The notes under the pieces were generated by a model that ran no database searches, was not told the DNA's origin, and saw only the letters and a program-made list of their open reading frames with translations. Of a DNA stretch of 40,762 bases, positions 8,112 through 17,600 are shown piece after piece; the first letter of the stretch is position 1, and each line of letters starts with the position of its first letter. The position numbers were made by a program, and so were the translations under genes. The DNA comes from Bacteroidales bacterium (lineage in GTDB: Bacteria > Bacteroidota > Bacteroidia > Bacteroidales > ML635J-15). Where the stretch lies: contig JAGCNN010000019.1 of assembly GCA_017645925.1 (NCBI GenBank), positions 1 to 40,762 on the forward strand. The letters are read 5' to 3'.

Positions 8112-11100
8112 TTATTTGATTTTCACAAACTTGCCATTTCTTATAGCATTGCCATTAGAAACAGTAACGCTATACGTACCAGCAGCATAGCCAGAAACAT
8201 CAATCCTAGTTACATTTTGACCAGAAAATACGCATCTGCCAATCTCGTCATAAATCTTAACTTCAAAATTTACGTCCTCAAAAAGTATTTCCAACTCATC
8301 AGAAACTGGATTGGGATAAAATACAAGAGCCTCTGATTGCGAAATGGACTCAACCGATCCGGGAGCAGGAATTCCGTGCAAGTAAGAATATTTAGCAATA
8401 GCGCTGTCAACTGCCTCTACCATACGACTATACGAATCGGCTGCAAACAAAGCGATACTAACCGTAAGTGTATCTCCAACACCAATATTCATAGCTTCGG
8501 TACCAGAATACAAAACCATATCGCCAGTAACCTCACTAACCGACGTATTCGAAATCATATAGAATTTCTCAAGATCCGAAAATCCGTCGGAAATATCAAT
8601 AGCACCATCTCCGCCTGTCTTGTTTGGCAATGAATAATTTACCGAGTTACGCGAACTAAGGATTTTCATTCCCGCATAAAGCGCATCATTACCTTCGTAG
8701 GCACAATACATAAAATTCCTATCGTTGTCAAAATAGCTTTTGTTCATACTCGGCTCATACAAATCCCAGTCGGCAAAAAGTCCAAAATAATAGTCTTCGA
8801 CAGGCTCATCGTTCTTATTAACAATGGAATACTCGGCAATTATGTAGTTGGCGTCATCAGCAAAAACATCCAATATGATTTCCAGATTGTGGGAATTGTA
8901 GTCGAGGGTATCTAACATTTTGGCAACAACATGTGTTTGCGCAAGCGTATCTTCTACAAAATGAGGATATTCGGCAACTGCGAAATCAGAAATTTGACGT
9001 ACAGAACTATATACCTCCATGCCTGAAATTCCAGAAATTATGCCGCAGTCGTAGAACAATTCATAATAGCTGTCCATATAAAATCCATGCCCTACTTCGG
9101 TATTCAAATCAACATAGCCCAGCCTTCCGTTTCCTGCTACCGAAAGGCTCAAACTGCCAGTGCTGACATCCACAAAGCCGCCATTTACAGGCACATCAAT
9201 AACCTGTTCGGTTACAAACTCATCGGAAACAAACCTAATTCTCATCTTTACAAAAAGCTCCTGAGGTGCATCCGGCAAAACCAACAACCTTATTGGCATA
9301 TCTCCCGAAAGCGGTATGCTGTCATCCTGCATCGAATGTAAATCTCCTATCCACACTTCATCGGTAGCAACTTCGACATATGGATTATCAACAGAGATTT
9401 CCATTCGCAAATTTGTCCTGTCATTCAGGAAATTGGTTATTTTTCCACCAATATCCACCACATCATCATACCTGTCAAACTCAAAATCATGGAAGCGAGT
9501 CGAATACATACTATCGGCAGAAATTGTCAAAGCCCTATAAAGATTCAACCTGCCACTGCCCAACATTCCTGCATAATCGGCGTTAAAATATACGTGATAA
9601 GAAGCATCCAAGTATGTCGTATCAAATACATATTGACCGAAATACACATCAAAATGAGTTGTATCGTATTCATAACCGCCTACAAAGACCTCGTTATGAA
9701 CAGTATCGTATTCGTATGCCTGCAAATCATCGTTCCAACTGCTATCTACAGAAATGCTATCGTATGAATAAAGCTGTTCATTCCAAGTGCTATCAATCGA
9801 AATGCTATCAATATATTCAACAAAAGTACTGTCAAGATGCATAATAGAATCGGGAACAATATAACTCAGCGTATCAATATTATCGGAAGAAACGCGGATA
9901 ATCTCCCCTATCTGCTGTGCGTTATAATTGCGGTAAAACGACCTCACAATTCCTGCACTACCTGCAACTATAGGGCTAGCGAAAGAAGTACCGCCCCACA
10001 TTGTAACATAGCCGTTTTCGCTTGTTGAAACATACATTGTTCCGGGAGCCGAAACATCAACAGTGGTCGAAAATGACGATTTGTTCCACTTTGCATCGTT
10101 AATGTCCGTAGCTGCCACAGATAACACGTTCTCGAAAGATGCAGGATAGAACTTACCTTCAACGCCCTCATTACCAGCAGCTGCCACTACCAGCACATCA
10201 TAGTTGATTGTTGCATAATTCACTACATCCTGCCCCATTTGCTGATACGACGTACTTCCCCAACTGCAATTCAAAACATCAAAGCGATGATTGGCTGCAT
10301 ATACAATCGACTGATACACATTGACAAGCGAACCTTCATCATTCATGATTCGCAAAGGCACGAACTTACACTTATAACCTGCCCCCGAAACACCGATGCC
10401 ATTGTTGGTAACGGCTGCCGCAATGCCCGAAACGTATGCTCCATGCTCGTTGCTGTTGCATCCGTGAGGAATTTGGGCATTATTGTTGTCGTGAGCGAAA
10501 TTCCAACCTTTGTAATTGTCAACGTAGCCATCGTTGTCGTTGTCTATTCCATCAATAATATCATCGTAGTTGACCTTTATATTGTCTGCAAGGTCAGGAT
10601 GGGTAAGACCAGTGCCAGTATCGGATATGCCTATTACAATAGAAGTGTCGCCCTTGCAGATGTCCCAAGCCTCATACGAGCGCACATTTCGTGTCCAGTA
10701 TTGGTAGGCGCCGTCGCCATTTGCATTTTCTGGACGAGCAAGCGGGTCATCTGGAACATCAAGCAGCGAAACCTTGTAGAGTGGCTCCGCATATTCTACC
10801 TGATGAAACTTTTCCAAAAATGCAACGGCTTGCAAAACATCAACATCACTACGAAATACAAGCCTGAAAATTGTGGTAATGTCAACCATGCGGTATCCAT
10901 ACTCATTGTATTCTTTTTCAGGCCGCACCGCATCCGGAAACTCAACTTTGTAGTCAAAATCGCCAAAAGAGGCTCTAAAAGCATTCATTTCCTCCGACTT
11001 GAAAAAAGAACTTACCGCATTTTGCTGCAACTTTACAATTACTGTATTTCTTTCGTAATCAGTGCTTTGTGCAAACGACACGGCACACAATATCATCATT

Positions 11101-11129
11101 GTCCAAACTAAAGACAAAACTCGTTTCAT
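8112..11129 (-). CDS. secreted subtilisin-like S8 peptidase with T9SS C-terminal sorting domain
   Basis: A 1005-residue secreted serine protease. Signal peptide: MKRVLSLVWTMMILCAVSFA. A prodomain-like region reaches about residue 135. The S8 catalytic domain shows Asp170 (SDTGTG), His229 (EHGAYVSG), the oxyanion Asn320 (AAAGNEG) and Ser382 (GGTSFASP). A Y/D/S-rich repeated insert lies at about 425-513. Beta-rich domains follow, and the C-terminus is a type A T9SS sorting domain (FYPNPVSDELEI, then VKIYDEIGRCVFSG, ending in GKFVKIK), so the protein should be exported across the outer membrane and attached to the surface or released. ATG 11129 is preferred over the in-frame TTG at 11135. It is convergent with metK and not in an operon. 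Confidence 0.92.
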   Translation of the reverse strand: MKRVLSLVWTMMILCAVSFAQSTDYERNTVIVKLQQNAVSSFFKSEEMNAFRASFGDFDYKVEFPDAVRPEKEYNEYGYRMVDITTIFRLVFRSDVDVLQAVAFLEKFHQVEYAEPLYKVSLLDVPDDPLARPENANGDGAYQYWTRNVRSYEAWDICKGDTSIVIGISDTGTGLTHPDLADNIKVNYDDIIDGIDNDNDGYVDNYKGWNFAHDNNNAQIPHGCNSNEHGAYVSGIAAAVTNNGIGVSGAGYKCKFVPLRIMNDEGSLVNVYQSIVYAANHRFDVLNCSWGSTSYQQMGQDVVNYATINYDVLVVAAAGNEGVEGKFYPASFENVLSVAATDINDAKWNKSSFSTTVDVSAPGTMYVSTSENGYVTMWGGTSFASPIVAGSAGIVRSFYRNYNAQQIGEIIRVSSDNIDTLSYIVPDSIMHLDSTFVEYIDSISIDSTWNEQLYSYDSISVDSSWNDDLQAYEYDTVHNEVFVGGYEYDTTHFDVYFGQYVFDTTYLDASYHVYFNADYAGMLGSGRLNLYRALTISADSMYSTRFHDFEFDRYDDVVDIGGKITNFLNDRTNLRMEISVDNPYVEVATDEVWIGDLHSMQDDSIPLSGDMPIRLLVLPDAPQELFVKMRIRFVSDEFVTEQVIDVPVNGGFVDVSTGSLSLSVAGNGRLGYVDLNTEVGHGFYMDSYYELFYDCGIISGISGMEVYSSVRQISDFAVAEYPHFVEDTLAQTHVVAKMLDTLDYNSHNLEIILDVFADDANYIIAEYSIVNKNDEPVEDYYFGLFADWDLYEPSMNKSYFDNDRNFMYCAYEGNDALYAGMKILSSRNSVNYSLPNKTGGDGAIDISDGFSDLEKFYMISNTSVSEVTGDMVLYSGTEAMNIGVGDTLTVSIALFAADSYSRMVEAVDSAIAKYSYLHGIPAPGSVESISQSEALVFYPNPVSDELEILFEDVNFEVKIYDEIGRCVFSGQNVTRIDVSGYAAGTYSVTVSNGNAIRNGKFVKIK

Positions 11130-11217
11130 ATACAAAAATTTTGCGAAAGATAAGGAAAATGTTTGAAAAATTCAAAAGTTTAAAAAGTTTGAGAACGCCA
11201 TGTAGTTTCAGTAGCTT

Positions 11218-11845
11218 CCGTTGAGACGCAAAGTTTCGCGTCTGTACAATATTTTTTTGAAGACAACAGGGACAACAAGGACAACATTTTTTTAATTGCA
11301 AGAATGGGGTTTTGGTTTGTAGAGATGTTGCGCGCAACATCTCTAATGATTCCACAATGTTCAAGGTTGTCCAATGTTGTCTTGGTTGTCTTTATTTGGA
11401 TGGTTCGGGGATTCCGTTGAGACGCAAAGTTTTGCGTCTGTACAATCTTCTTTTTGAAGACAACATGGACAACTAGGACAACATTTTTTAATTGCAGGAA
11501 TGGGGTTTGGGTTTGTATAGATGTTGCGCGCAACATCTATAATGATTCCACAATGTTCAAGGTTGTCCAATGTTGTCTTGGTTGTCTTTATTTTTGTTTG
11601 GATGGTTTGTGGATTCCGTTGAGACGCAAAGTTTTGCACAATCTTTTTTTGAAAGACAACAGGAACAACTAGGACAACATTTTTTTGATTGCTGGAATGT
11701 GGTTGTTTGGTTTGTATAGATGTTGCGCACAACATCTATACAGATTCCACAATGTTCAAGGTTGTCCAATGTTGTCTTGGTTGTCTTTATTTTAGAGAAT
11801 TTCCATTGAGACGCAAAATTTTGCGTCTGTACAATCTTCGGCATT
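11218..11845. repeat. four tandem palindromic intergenic repeats of about 190 bases
   Basis: Units start at 11218, 11414, 11616 and 11803 (steps of 196, 202 and 187 bases); the fourth is cut short. Each full unit has a GAGACGCAAA..TTTGCGTCT inverted repeat, a stretch GACAACA.GGACAAC.AGGACAACA, a near-perfect palindrome TAGATGTTGCGCGCAACATC, and then CAAGGTTGTCCAATGTTGTC plus TTGGTTGTC. The GACAAC and GTTGTC arms are complementary, so each unit can fold into one long hairpin about 130 bases across with the short palindrome near its tip. The several minus-strand reading frames of 100-125 codons here are products of the repeat and are not called as genes. Confidence 0.85.
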
Positions 11846-11878
11846 AAAAAAAAACGGCCAGAAACAAGTTCCAGCCGT
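11845..11878 (-). terminator. terminator of the DUF1573 gene pair
   Basis: On the minus strand ACGGCTGGAA, a short loop, and TTTCTGGCCGT form a stem followed by nine T (plus-strand A-run 11846-11854). It lies about 34 bases past the stop of the larger DUF1573 gene. Confidence 0.8.
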
Positions 11879-11911
11879 AATAATGAGTGTATGAAATTTA
11901 AAACAATTGTA

Positions 11912-13012
11912 CTATTCCTCGATGTTGCCGACAATCTTTACAACCATGCTTGAATTTGTCGGGTCATTAGTGGTGATTGTAATCGGCTTGCTCTGATGAC
12001 CTTTCTTGCCTGCTGAATTGAAAGTTGCCTTGATGAAACTTTCCTCACCTGGCTTAATAACCATCTTCTCTGGATTTGGAACTGTGCAGCCGCAAGTAGC
12101 TTTTACCTTACGGATGATAAGGTCGGACTTGCCTTCGTTCTTGAACTTGTACTCGTATGTTACCTTGTCGCCCTGCTTGATTGTACCAAAATCGTATTCT
12201 GTCTGCGAGAAAACAATCTTAGGAGCATTTGCGAGTTCGGTTGCTGACAAGTGAGAGAAGTCCTCTACTATCGTTGCGCTTACGGTTAACTTGTTCTTGC
12301 TGCTAACGCTGTCGTTAACTACTACCGAAATCCTATCCTGCAGGAAGCCCCAGTCGTTCTTCTGCTTGGCATCATACGAAACGTGGATTACACCAGTCTG
12401 TCCCATCTTGTCGCTAGGTTTCTTGGCTGCCAATGTTTCCGGTTCCATCCATACCTTTATATGCTTAGGTACATTCTGGAACGTTACCTTCATAGGAGCC
12501 TCTGTCATATTGACAACTCCGATAGTATCGGTTTTGATTTCTGTATTGAAAACATTGTTCAACGCCAAATGGGCAGAACGCAACCTCAAACCGCTGAAAT
12601 CTTTCGGATAGTAGTCCTCAACACCTTTTTCACGCGGTGTAACCTCACCAGTAATAGTCAATATGGTAGTCGGATTTTCGCAGTTTGTAGTTACTGTTAT
12701 CGACTTGTTGAACTTTCCGGGACGGTTCTGCGGGTTGTACGAAGCCTTTACAAAACCTTTCTTTCCTTTCTGTATCGGTTCCTTGGTATAGTCGGTCGCA
12801 GTACAACCGCATGAAGCCTTAACATTAGTGAGATAGAGAGGTTCCTCGCCAACATTTGTAAACTCGAATATTGCAGTCTGCAAACCGGCCTCCTCCTTGA
12901 AAGTTCCAAAATCATGCGATGTCTTTTCCCATGAAATCTGAGGTTGCTTTGTCTGTGCGGAAACCGCAACAGCAAGCAACAAAGCCATAAAAGCGAAAAA
13001 TATCTTTTTCAT
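11912..13012 (-). CDS. exported protein with two DUF1573 domains
   Basis: A 366-residue exported protein with signal peptide MKKIFFAFMALLLAVAVSA. It has two DUF1573 (immunoglobulin/ASH-like beta-sandwich) domains: one at about residues 25-120 (SHDFGTF, then KASCGCTATDYTKEPI, then NRPGKFNKSITV) and one at about 255-365 (EYDFGTIKQGD, then KATCGCTVPNPEKMVI). Both keep the CGCT motif. The middle third is a divergent beta-rich linker. The first domain is close in sequence to the single-domain neighbour 33 bases upstream, pointing to a tandem duplication. The ATG at 13012 is chosen over a TTG at 13039 because it gives a clean signal peptide. The family's function is unknown, and it is common in Bacteroidetes envelopes. 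Confidence 0.85.
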   Translation of the reverse strand: MKKIFFAFMALLLAVAVSAQTKQPQISWEKTSHDFGTFKEEAGLQTAIFEFTNVGEEPLYLTNVKASCGCTATDYTKEPIQKGKKGFVKASYNPQNRPGKFNKSITVTTNCENPTTILTITGEVTPREKGVEDYYPKDFSGLRLRSAHLALNNVFNTEIKTDTIGVVNMTEAPMKVTFQNVPKHIKVWMEPETLAAKKPSDKMGQTGVIHVSYDAKQKNDWGFLQDRISVVVNDSVSSKNKLTVSATIVEDFSHLSATELANAPKIVFSQTEYDFGTIKQGDKVTYEYKFKNEGKSDLIIRKVKATCGCTVPNPEKMVIKPGEESFIKATFNSAGKKGHQSKPITITTNDPTNSSMVVKIVGNIEE

Positions 13013-13044
13013 AACACCTATATTAAAATAGTTTTTCAATTAAA

Positions 13045-13449
13045 TTACTTTTCTTCTTCGGGTTTTGCTTCTGGAATCACTTCACCAGTAATCCTAACTA
13101 TTGATGTCGGTTGGAACTCGTTAGTGGTTACCGTTATCTGCTTTGAGAATTTTCCTGGTCTATTCTTTGGATTGTACGAAGCCTTTACATATCCTTTTGC
13201 TCCCGGCTGAACGGGTTCCTTGGTATAATCGGTTGCAGTACAGCCACACGATGCCTTTACGTTTGTGAGGAACAAGGGCTTGTCGCCAGTGTTAGTAAAC
13301 TCAAATATCGCGGTCTGAATACCGTCTGCCTCATTGAAAGTACCAAAATCGTGAACTGTCTTTGCCCATGAAATTGCCGGACCTTCCTGCTGTGCCATCA
13401 TAATTCCAGAAAACACAATTGCCAATGTCAATAAAACTAATCTTCTCAT
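13045..13449 (-). CDS. exported single-domain DUF1573 protein
   Basis: 134 residues: signal peptide MRRLVLLTLAIVFSGIMMA, then one DUF1573 domain (VHDFGTFNEADG, KASCGCTATDYTKEPV, NRPGKFSKQITV) and a short charged tail. It is very similar to the first domain of the next gene downstream. First gene of a two-gene unit, with a good promoter just upstream. Function unknown. Confidence 0.85.
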   Translation of the reverse strand: MRRLVLLTLAIVFSGIMMAQQEGPAISWAKTVHDFGTFNEADGIQTAIFEFTNTGDKPLFLTNVKASCGCTATDYTKEPVQPGAKGYVKASYNPKNRPGKFSKQITVTTNEFQPTSIVRITGEVIPEAKPEEEK

Positions 13450-13470
13450 AACCTTAAATTTTTACGGTTG

Positions 13471-13500
13471 CAAAATTAAATATAACTTTTTAAAAACAAA
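13471..13500 (-). promoter_or_regulatory. promoter of the DUF1573 gene pair
   Basis: On the minus strand TTTG (13497-13500) and TAATTTTG (13471-13478) are separated by 18 bases, matching the Bacteroidetes -33/-7 pattern. The -7 element ends 22 bases before the ATG. Confidence 0.6.
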
Positions 13501-13571
13501 GTTTGCCTATTACAAATTGCAGTCCAAAGGAACAGAAAAAAACAATCCGAAGAATTAAAAAAATGTTAAAC

Positions 13572-14594
13572 CTACAAATCCATGAAATTTATCCTCGCCT
13601 GTGGTATTACCGAAAGCGGTGAAATTTTTCCTTTTTGATACATGTAATATCCTACTAATGCAATCATTGCAGCATTGTCGGTTGTATAGCTGATTTTAGG
13701 AATATACACCTGCCATTTTTTTCGTTCGGCATACAGCAGCATTCGGTTACGCAAGCCCGAATTTGCAGAAACTCCACCCGAAATAGCTACTCGGCGTATG
13801 CCAGTTTGCTTTACGACCTTCTCCAACTTGTTGAACAATATGTCAATTATAGTTTTTTGCAACGATGCAGCCAAATCGTTCACATTTTCGGTTATGAAAT
13901 TGGGATTATTTGCCATTTCGTCGCGAACTGTGTAAAGGAACGATGTCTTTAGACCGCTGAAACTATAGTCAAAGCCGGGAATTGATGGTTTGGAGAACTT
14001 GAACCTGTTTTCGTCACCAACTTTCGAGAGCTTGTCAATCACAGGACCGCCCGGATATGGCAGCCCCATAACCTTCGCGCACTTGTCGAAAGCCTCCCCT
14101 GCCGCATCGTCTATTGTCTTGCCAATTATTTCAAAATCAAGATAATCTTTCACAAGTACAATCTGCGAATGTCCGCCCGAGACAAGCAGACAAAGAAACG
14201 GAAACTGCGGAACACATTCGTCCTCGTCCTTTTCGCGCAGGAAATGAGCAAGTATATGCCCATGCAAATGATTGACACCTACCAACGGAATGCCCAACGA
14301 CACCGAAAGCCCCTTGGCAAACGAAGCCCCAACAAGCAGAGAGCCAAGCAACCCAGGTCCTTTGGTAAAAGCTATTGCATCAAGTTCGCTCATTGAAACT
14401 TCGGCACGCGACAAAGCCTCATTCACAACCACTACTATATTCTGCTGATGTGCACGGCTGGCAAGTTCAGGAACAACGCCTCCATATTTCTCGTGAATCG
14501 ACTGTGAGTTAATGACATTAGACAACAATTTGCCATCACAAACAACTGCCGCCGAAGTATCATCGCACGAAGATTCTATACCTAAAATTTTCAC
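13572..14594 (-). CDS. tsaD: tRNA N6-adenosine threonylcarbamoyltransferase
   Basis: Transfers the threonylcarbamoyl group to A37 of ANN-decoding tRNAs, together with TsaB and TsaE (neither is encoded here). 340 residues from GTG 14594, giving the family start MKILGIESSCDDTSAAV. The metal-binding HxxxH motif is in NHLHGHILAH, and other ASKHA motifs are VSGGHSQIVLV, PYPGGPVID, and AISGGVSANSGLRN with TDNAAMIA. An upstream TTG at 14612 is in frame but is itself part of the predicted -7 promoter element, so it cannot be in the transcript. Divergent from tamB, a common pairing in Bacteroidetes. Confidence 0.95.
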   Translation of the reverse strand: MKILGIESSCDDTSAAVVCDGKLLSNVINSQSIHEKYGGVVPELASRAHQQNIVVVVNEALSRAEVSMSELDAIAFTKGPGLLGSLLVGASFAKGLSVSLGIPLVGVNHLHGHILAHFLREKDEDECVPQFPFLCLLVSGGHSQIVLVKDYLDFEIIGKTIDDAAGEAFDKCAKVMGLPYPGGPVIDKLSKVGDENRFKFSKPSIPGFDYSFSGLKTSFLYTVRDEMANNPNFITENVNDLAASLQKTIIDILFNKLEKVVKQTGIRRVAISGGVSANSGLRNRMLLYAERKKWQVYIPKISYTTDNAAMIALVGYYMYQKGKISPLSVIPQARINFMDL

Positions 14595-14609
14595 TTCGCT
14601 TTTTTTTTG

Positions 14610-14641
14610 CAAATTTACAATTCTTTAAATTAGGCTGTCAA
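14610..14641 (-). promoter_or_regulatory. tsaD promoter
   Basis: On the minus strand TTG (14639-14641) is followed after 21 bases by TAAATTTG (14610-14617), the Bacteroidetes pattern with a slightly long spacer. The transcript would start only a few bases before the GTG, giving a very short leader. Confidence 0.5.
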
Positions 14642-14686
14642 TAATTTTTAAGATATTTGCAGATTATTCATTTAACTGTCTAAATT

Positions 14687-17600
14687 TTGTTCAGATATAA
14701 GGTCAGAAGGTTTTTTATCATCATGTTCTTGCTAATAATCAAGGACTTGATACTTATTATAGCCATTCTGAACTCATCGTACCTGCAAAGCCAAATTGCC
14801 CAAAAAGCCATTGAATACTTTGCAAATGCGTACAATATTGAACTTAGTGTGGGCGAGGTTTACCTAAAAATCCCGAACAAGATTGTCCTTTCAGACATAG
14901 AAATGAAAGATTCGTGCGGAAACATACTGCTTTCGGCAGACGACCTTAATGCTTCGGTAGAAAAATTTTCGTTCAGGAACAATTTTCTATTTCTTTCGGA
15001 GATAAACCTAAACAGTCCGCTTATAAACGCCTGTATCGACGAAAATGGGAACGCCAACTACACATACATTCTCGACAAATTTGCCTCTGACGACACTACA
15101 TCCTTGGATTTCAATATAATATGCGAAAAAGTTAGTATTACTAACGGGTACTTGAAATACTATGACAAACGATACGACAACACTGCTAGTTCATTCAAGC
15201 CCAACGACATTGAAATAAAGGACTTCAACGTAGAAATTAGCGAATTCAAATACTTGAATGATACTATAAGCGTCAACATTGACAATTTCTCGCTGAACGA
15301 GAAATCAGGCATCGCCATAAACAACATTTCGGGAAAATTCAAATATTACAATACTGGCTTTGGCATTAACGACCTGAATATCAAAACAGACTATTCACAA
15401 CTATTATGCTCCGAAATTACTGTAATCGGCAAAGACAGCCTCTACCTTAGCAACCCAATTGAAAAAATAGACCGACTTGCAGTCAACATCGACACCATAA
15501 TATTAAGCGTTGCCGACATAGCACCATTCCTGCCTCAGTACAAAGGACTTTCGGACAGCCTGCACCTTCGCGGAAACTTCTCAGGACGACTCAACGACTT
15601 CAAGTTCAAGAACTTTGGCATATCAATATACAAAAACACAAGGCTCTACGCCAACCTATCTGTAAACGGACTCCCAGATTTTGAACAGACTATCGTTTTT
15701 GGCAGCATCTCGAATTTGCAGACAAACAAGAACGACATAAACAGAATACTTAGGTTGGTATCGCCTAGCGACCCAATACAAATTCCTCCAGCACTTAAGA
15801 ATCTCGACCACATTGCTTTCAACGGAAACCTATCGGGAATGCTCAGTGATATGATGGCGTATGGTCAGTTTAGCACCAACCTTGGCACAATAAAAACCGA
15901 TATTGCAATCATGCCCGACTGGAAAAACAAGTCGCTTGAATACGACGGAAGCATAGCGACCACCGATTTCAGTCTCCGCGACATACTTCCCGATGCCAAC
16001 GGACTAGGCAAGGTTAGTGTAAATGTGAACGTAACAGGAAACCTTGATTCGCTGTCGCACACGCAAAACAAGCTAAACGGTAAAATAGAAAAGTTTGAAT
16101 ACAACGGATACACATATTCAGACATCAACGTAAGAGGCTCGCTTACCAACAGTATGTTTAACGGAAACATTAATGTAAACGACCCCAACCTGACAGCAGA
16201 ATTAATCGGCAAATATAATTTCGGAGGACGAAACAACAGCATAGAAGTGTCGAGCGACGTTTACGCCAACCTCAAGGAATTGCACCTTGCTCCCGAAAAT
16301 GCCTCAAGTTCCGAAATAAAGTTCGTGCTAATGGCAAACATCGGCGGCGACATAGCAAACCGTCCTGTGGGCAACATAACTCTAAGCCAAGCAGAATTCA
16401 ACATTGACGACAAACGCATTAAACTTGAACGGCTTAACGCAACTGCATCGGAAGACAAAGACAAGAAACACAGGATTGACATTGAATCCGATTTCCTTGA
16501 CATGAACATATACGGAGAGTACAACATCAGCGAAGTCTCCAGTGAAATATACGGCATGATAGCCAACACTCTACCTTCCATGCTAGGACAGTCAGAAGAA
16601 ACCAAGGCAAGTTCCAACTACTTCAACTACTCGTTCCGACTGAAAAACCTAAACGAAATAATAAAGTTCTACGACAGCGAACTGAAAGTACACGGCGACA
16701 TCTACAGCAACAACGGATATGTATTCGGCAACACGCGTACCATATACGGCGACATAAAAATGCCAAAGGTAACCCGCGGAGAATATTATATAGGAGAAAG
16801 CAGCATAGAACTTTACAGTATGAACGGTCTTGCCAATTTGTACCTCAACACGCAGTCGATTGGAAACGGCAGCATTACATTCGAGAACATAAAATTGGCA
16901 GCTGGAGCCGAAAAAGACAGCATAGGCACAAACCTCACATGGGGCAATGGTGAAAACAGCCAAAACAACGGATTCCTAATGCTTGACACAAAATTTATCG
17001 CAAAGGAAAACGATACTATGCCGCGAATAGAAATCCGCATATCGCCATCGCAGTTCATATTTGGACCAACTATCTGGACGCTAGGCAAAACAAACATCAA
17101 CTACGACAACAATGAGTTTGAAATTGAAAACCTTAAACTTACCAATGCAAACCAGATTCTGAACCTTAAAGGATACATTTCGCACGACGCCGACAAGATA
17201 CTATCGTTCATGATTGACAACGTGGATGTAGGAAACATAAATCCGCTTACACAGCCCAAGGGCTACGAATTTGGAGGAATACTATCGGCAAGCGGCAGAG
17301 TGTCAAACATATACGACGTACCAATGTTTACCGCCAATGCAAACATCAACAACCTGAGCATAAACCAAGAGCAACTTGGCAAACTGGGACTTTCATCGAA
17401 ATGGGAAGCTCAAAGCAGGGCTTTCGTACTTAGCGGAACAAACAAATACGTGGAAATGAAAGGCATATACTTTACAGATTTGGACAGCCTCAACGCAAGC
17501 ATTATGCTCAAGAACCTGAAACTTGACATTTTTGACAAATACCTTAACGCATACGAAATAAGCGGACTTAAAGGCGATGCAAACGGAACCCTGTCAATAA

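Noticed and set aside
11059..11934. Four overlapping leftward frames of 101-125 codons with similar sequences
   Set aside because: They are translations of the tandem palindromic repeats: low complexity, no start signal, and the similarity follows the DNA repeat unit rather than codons.
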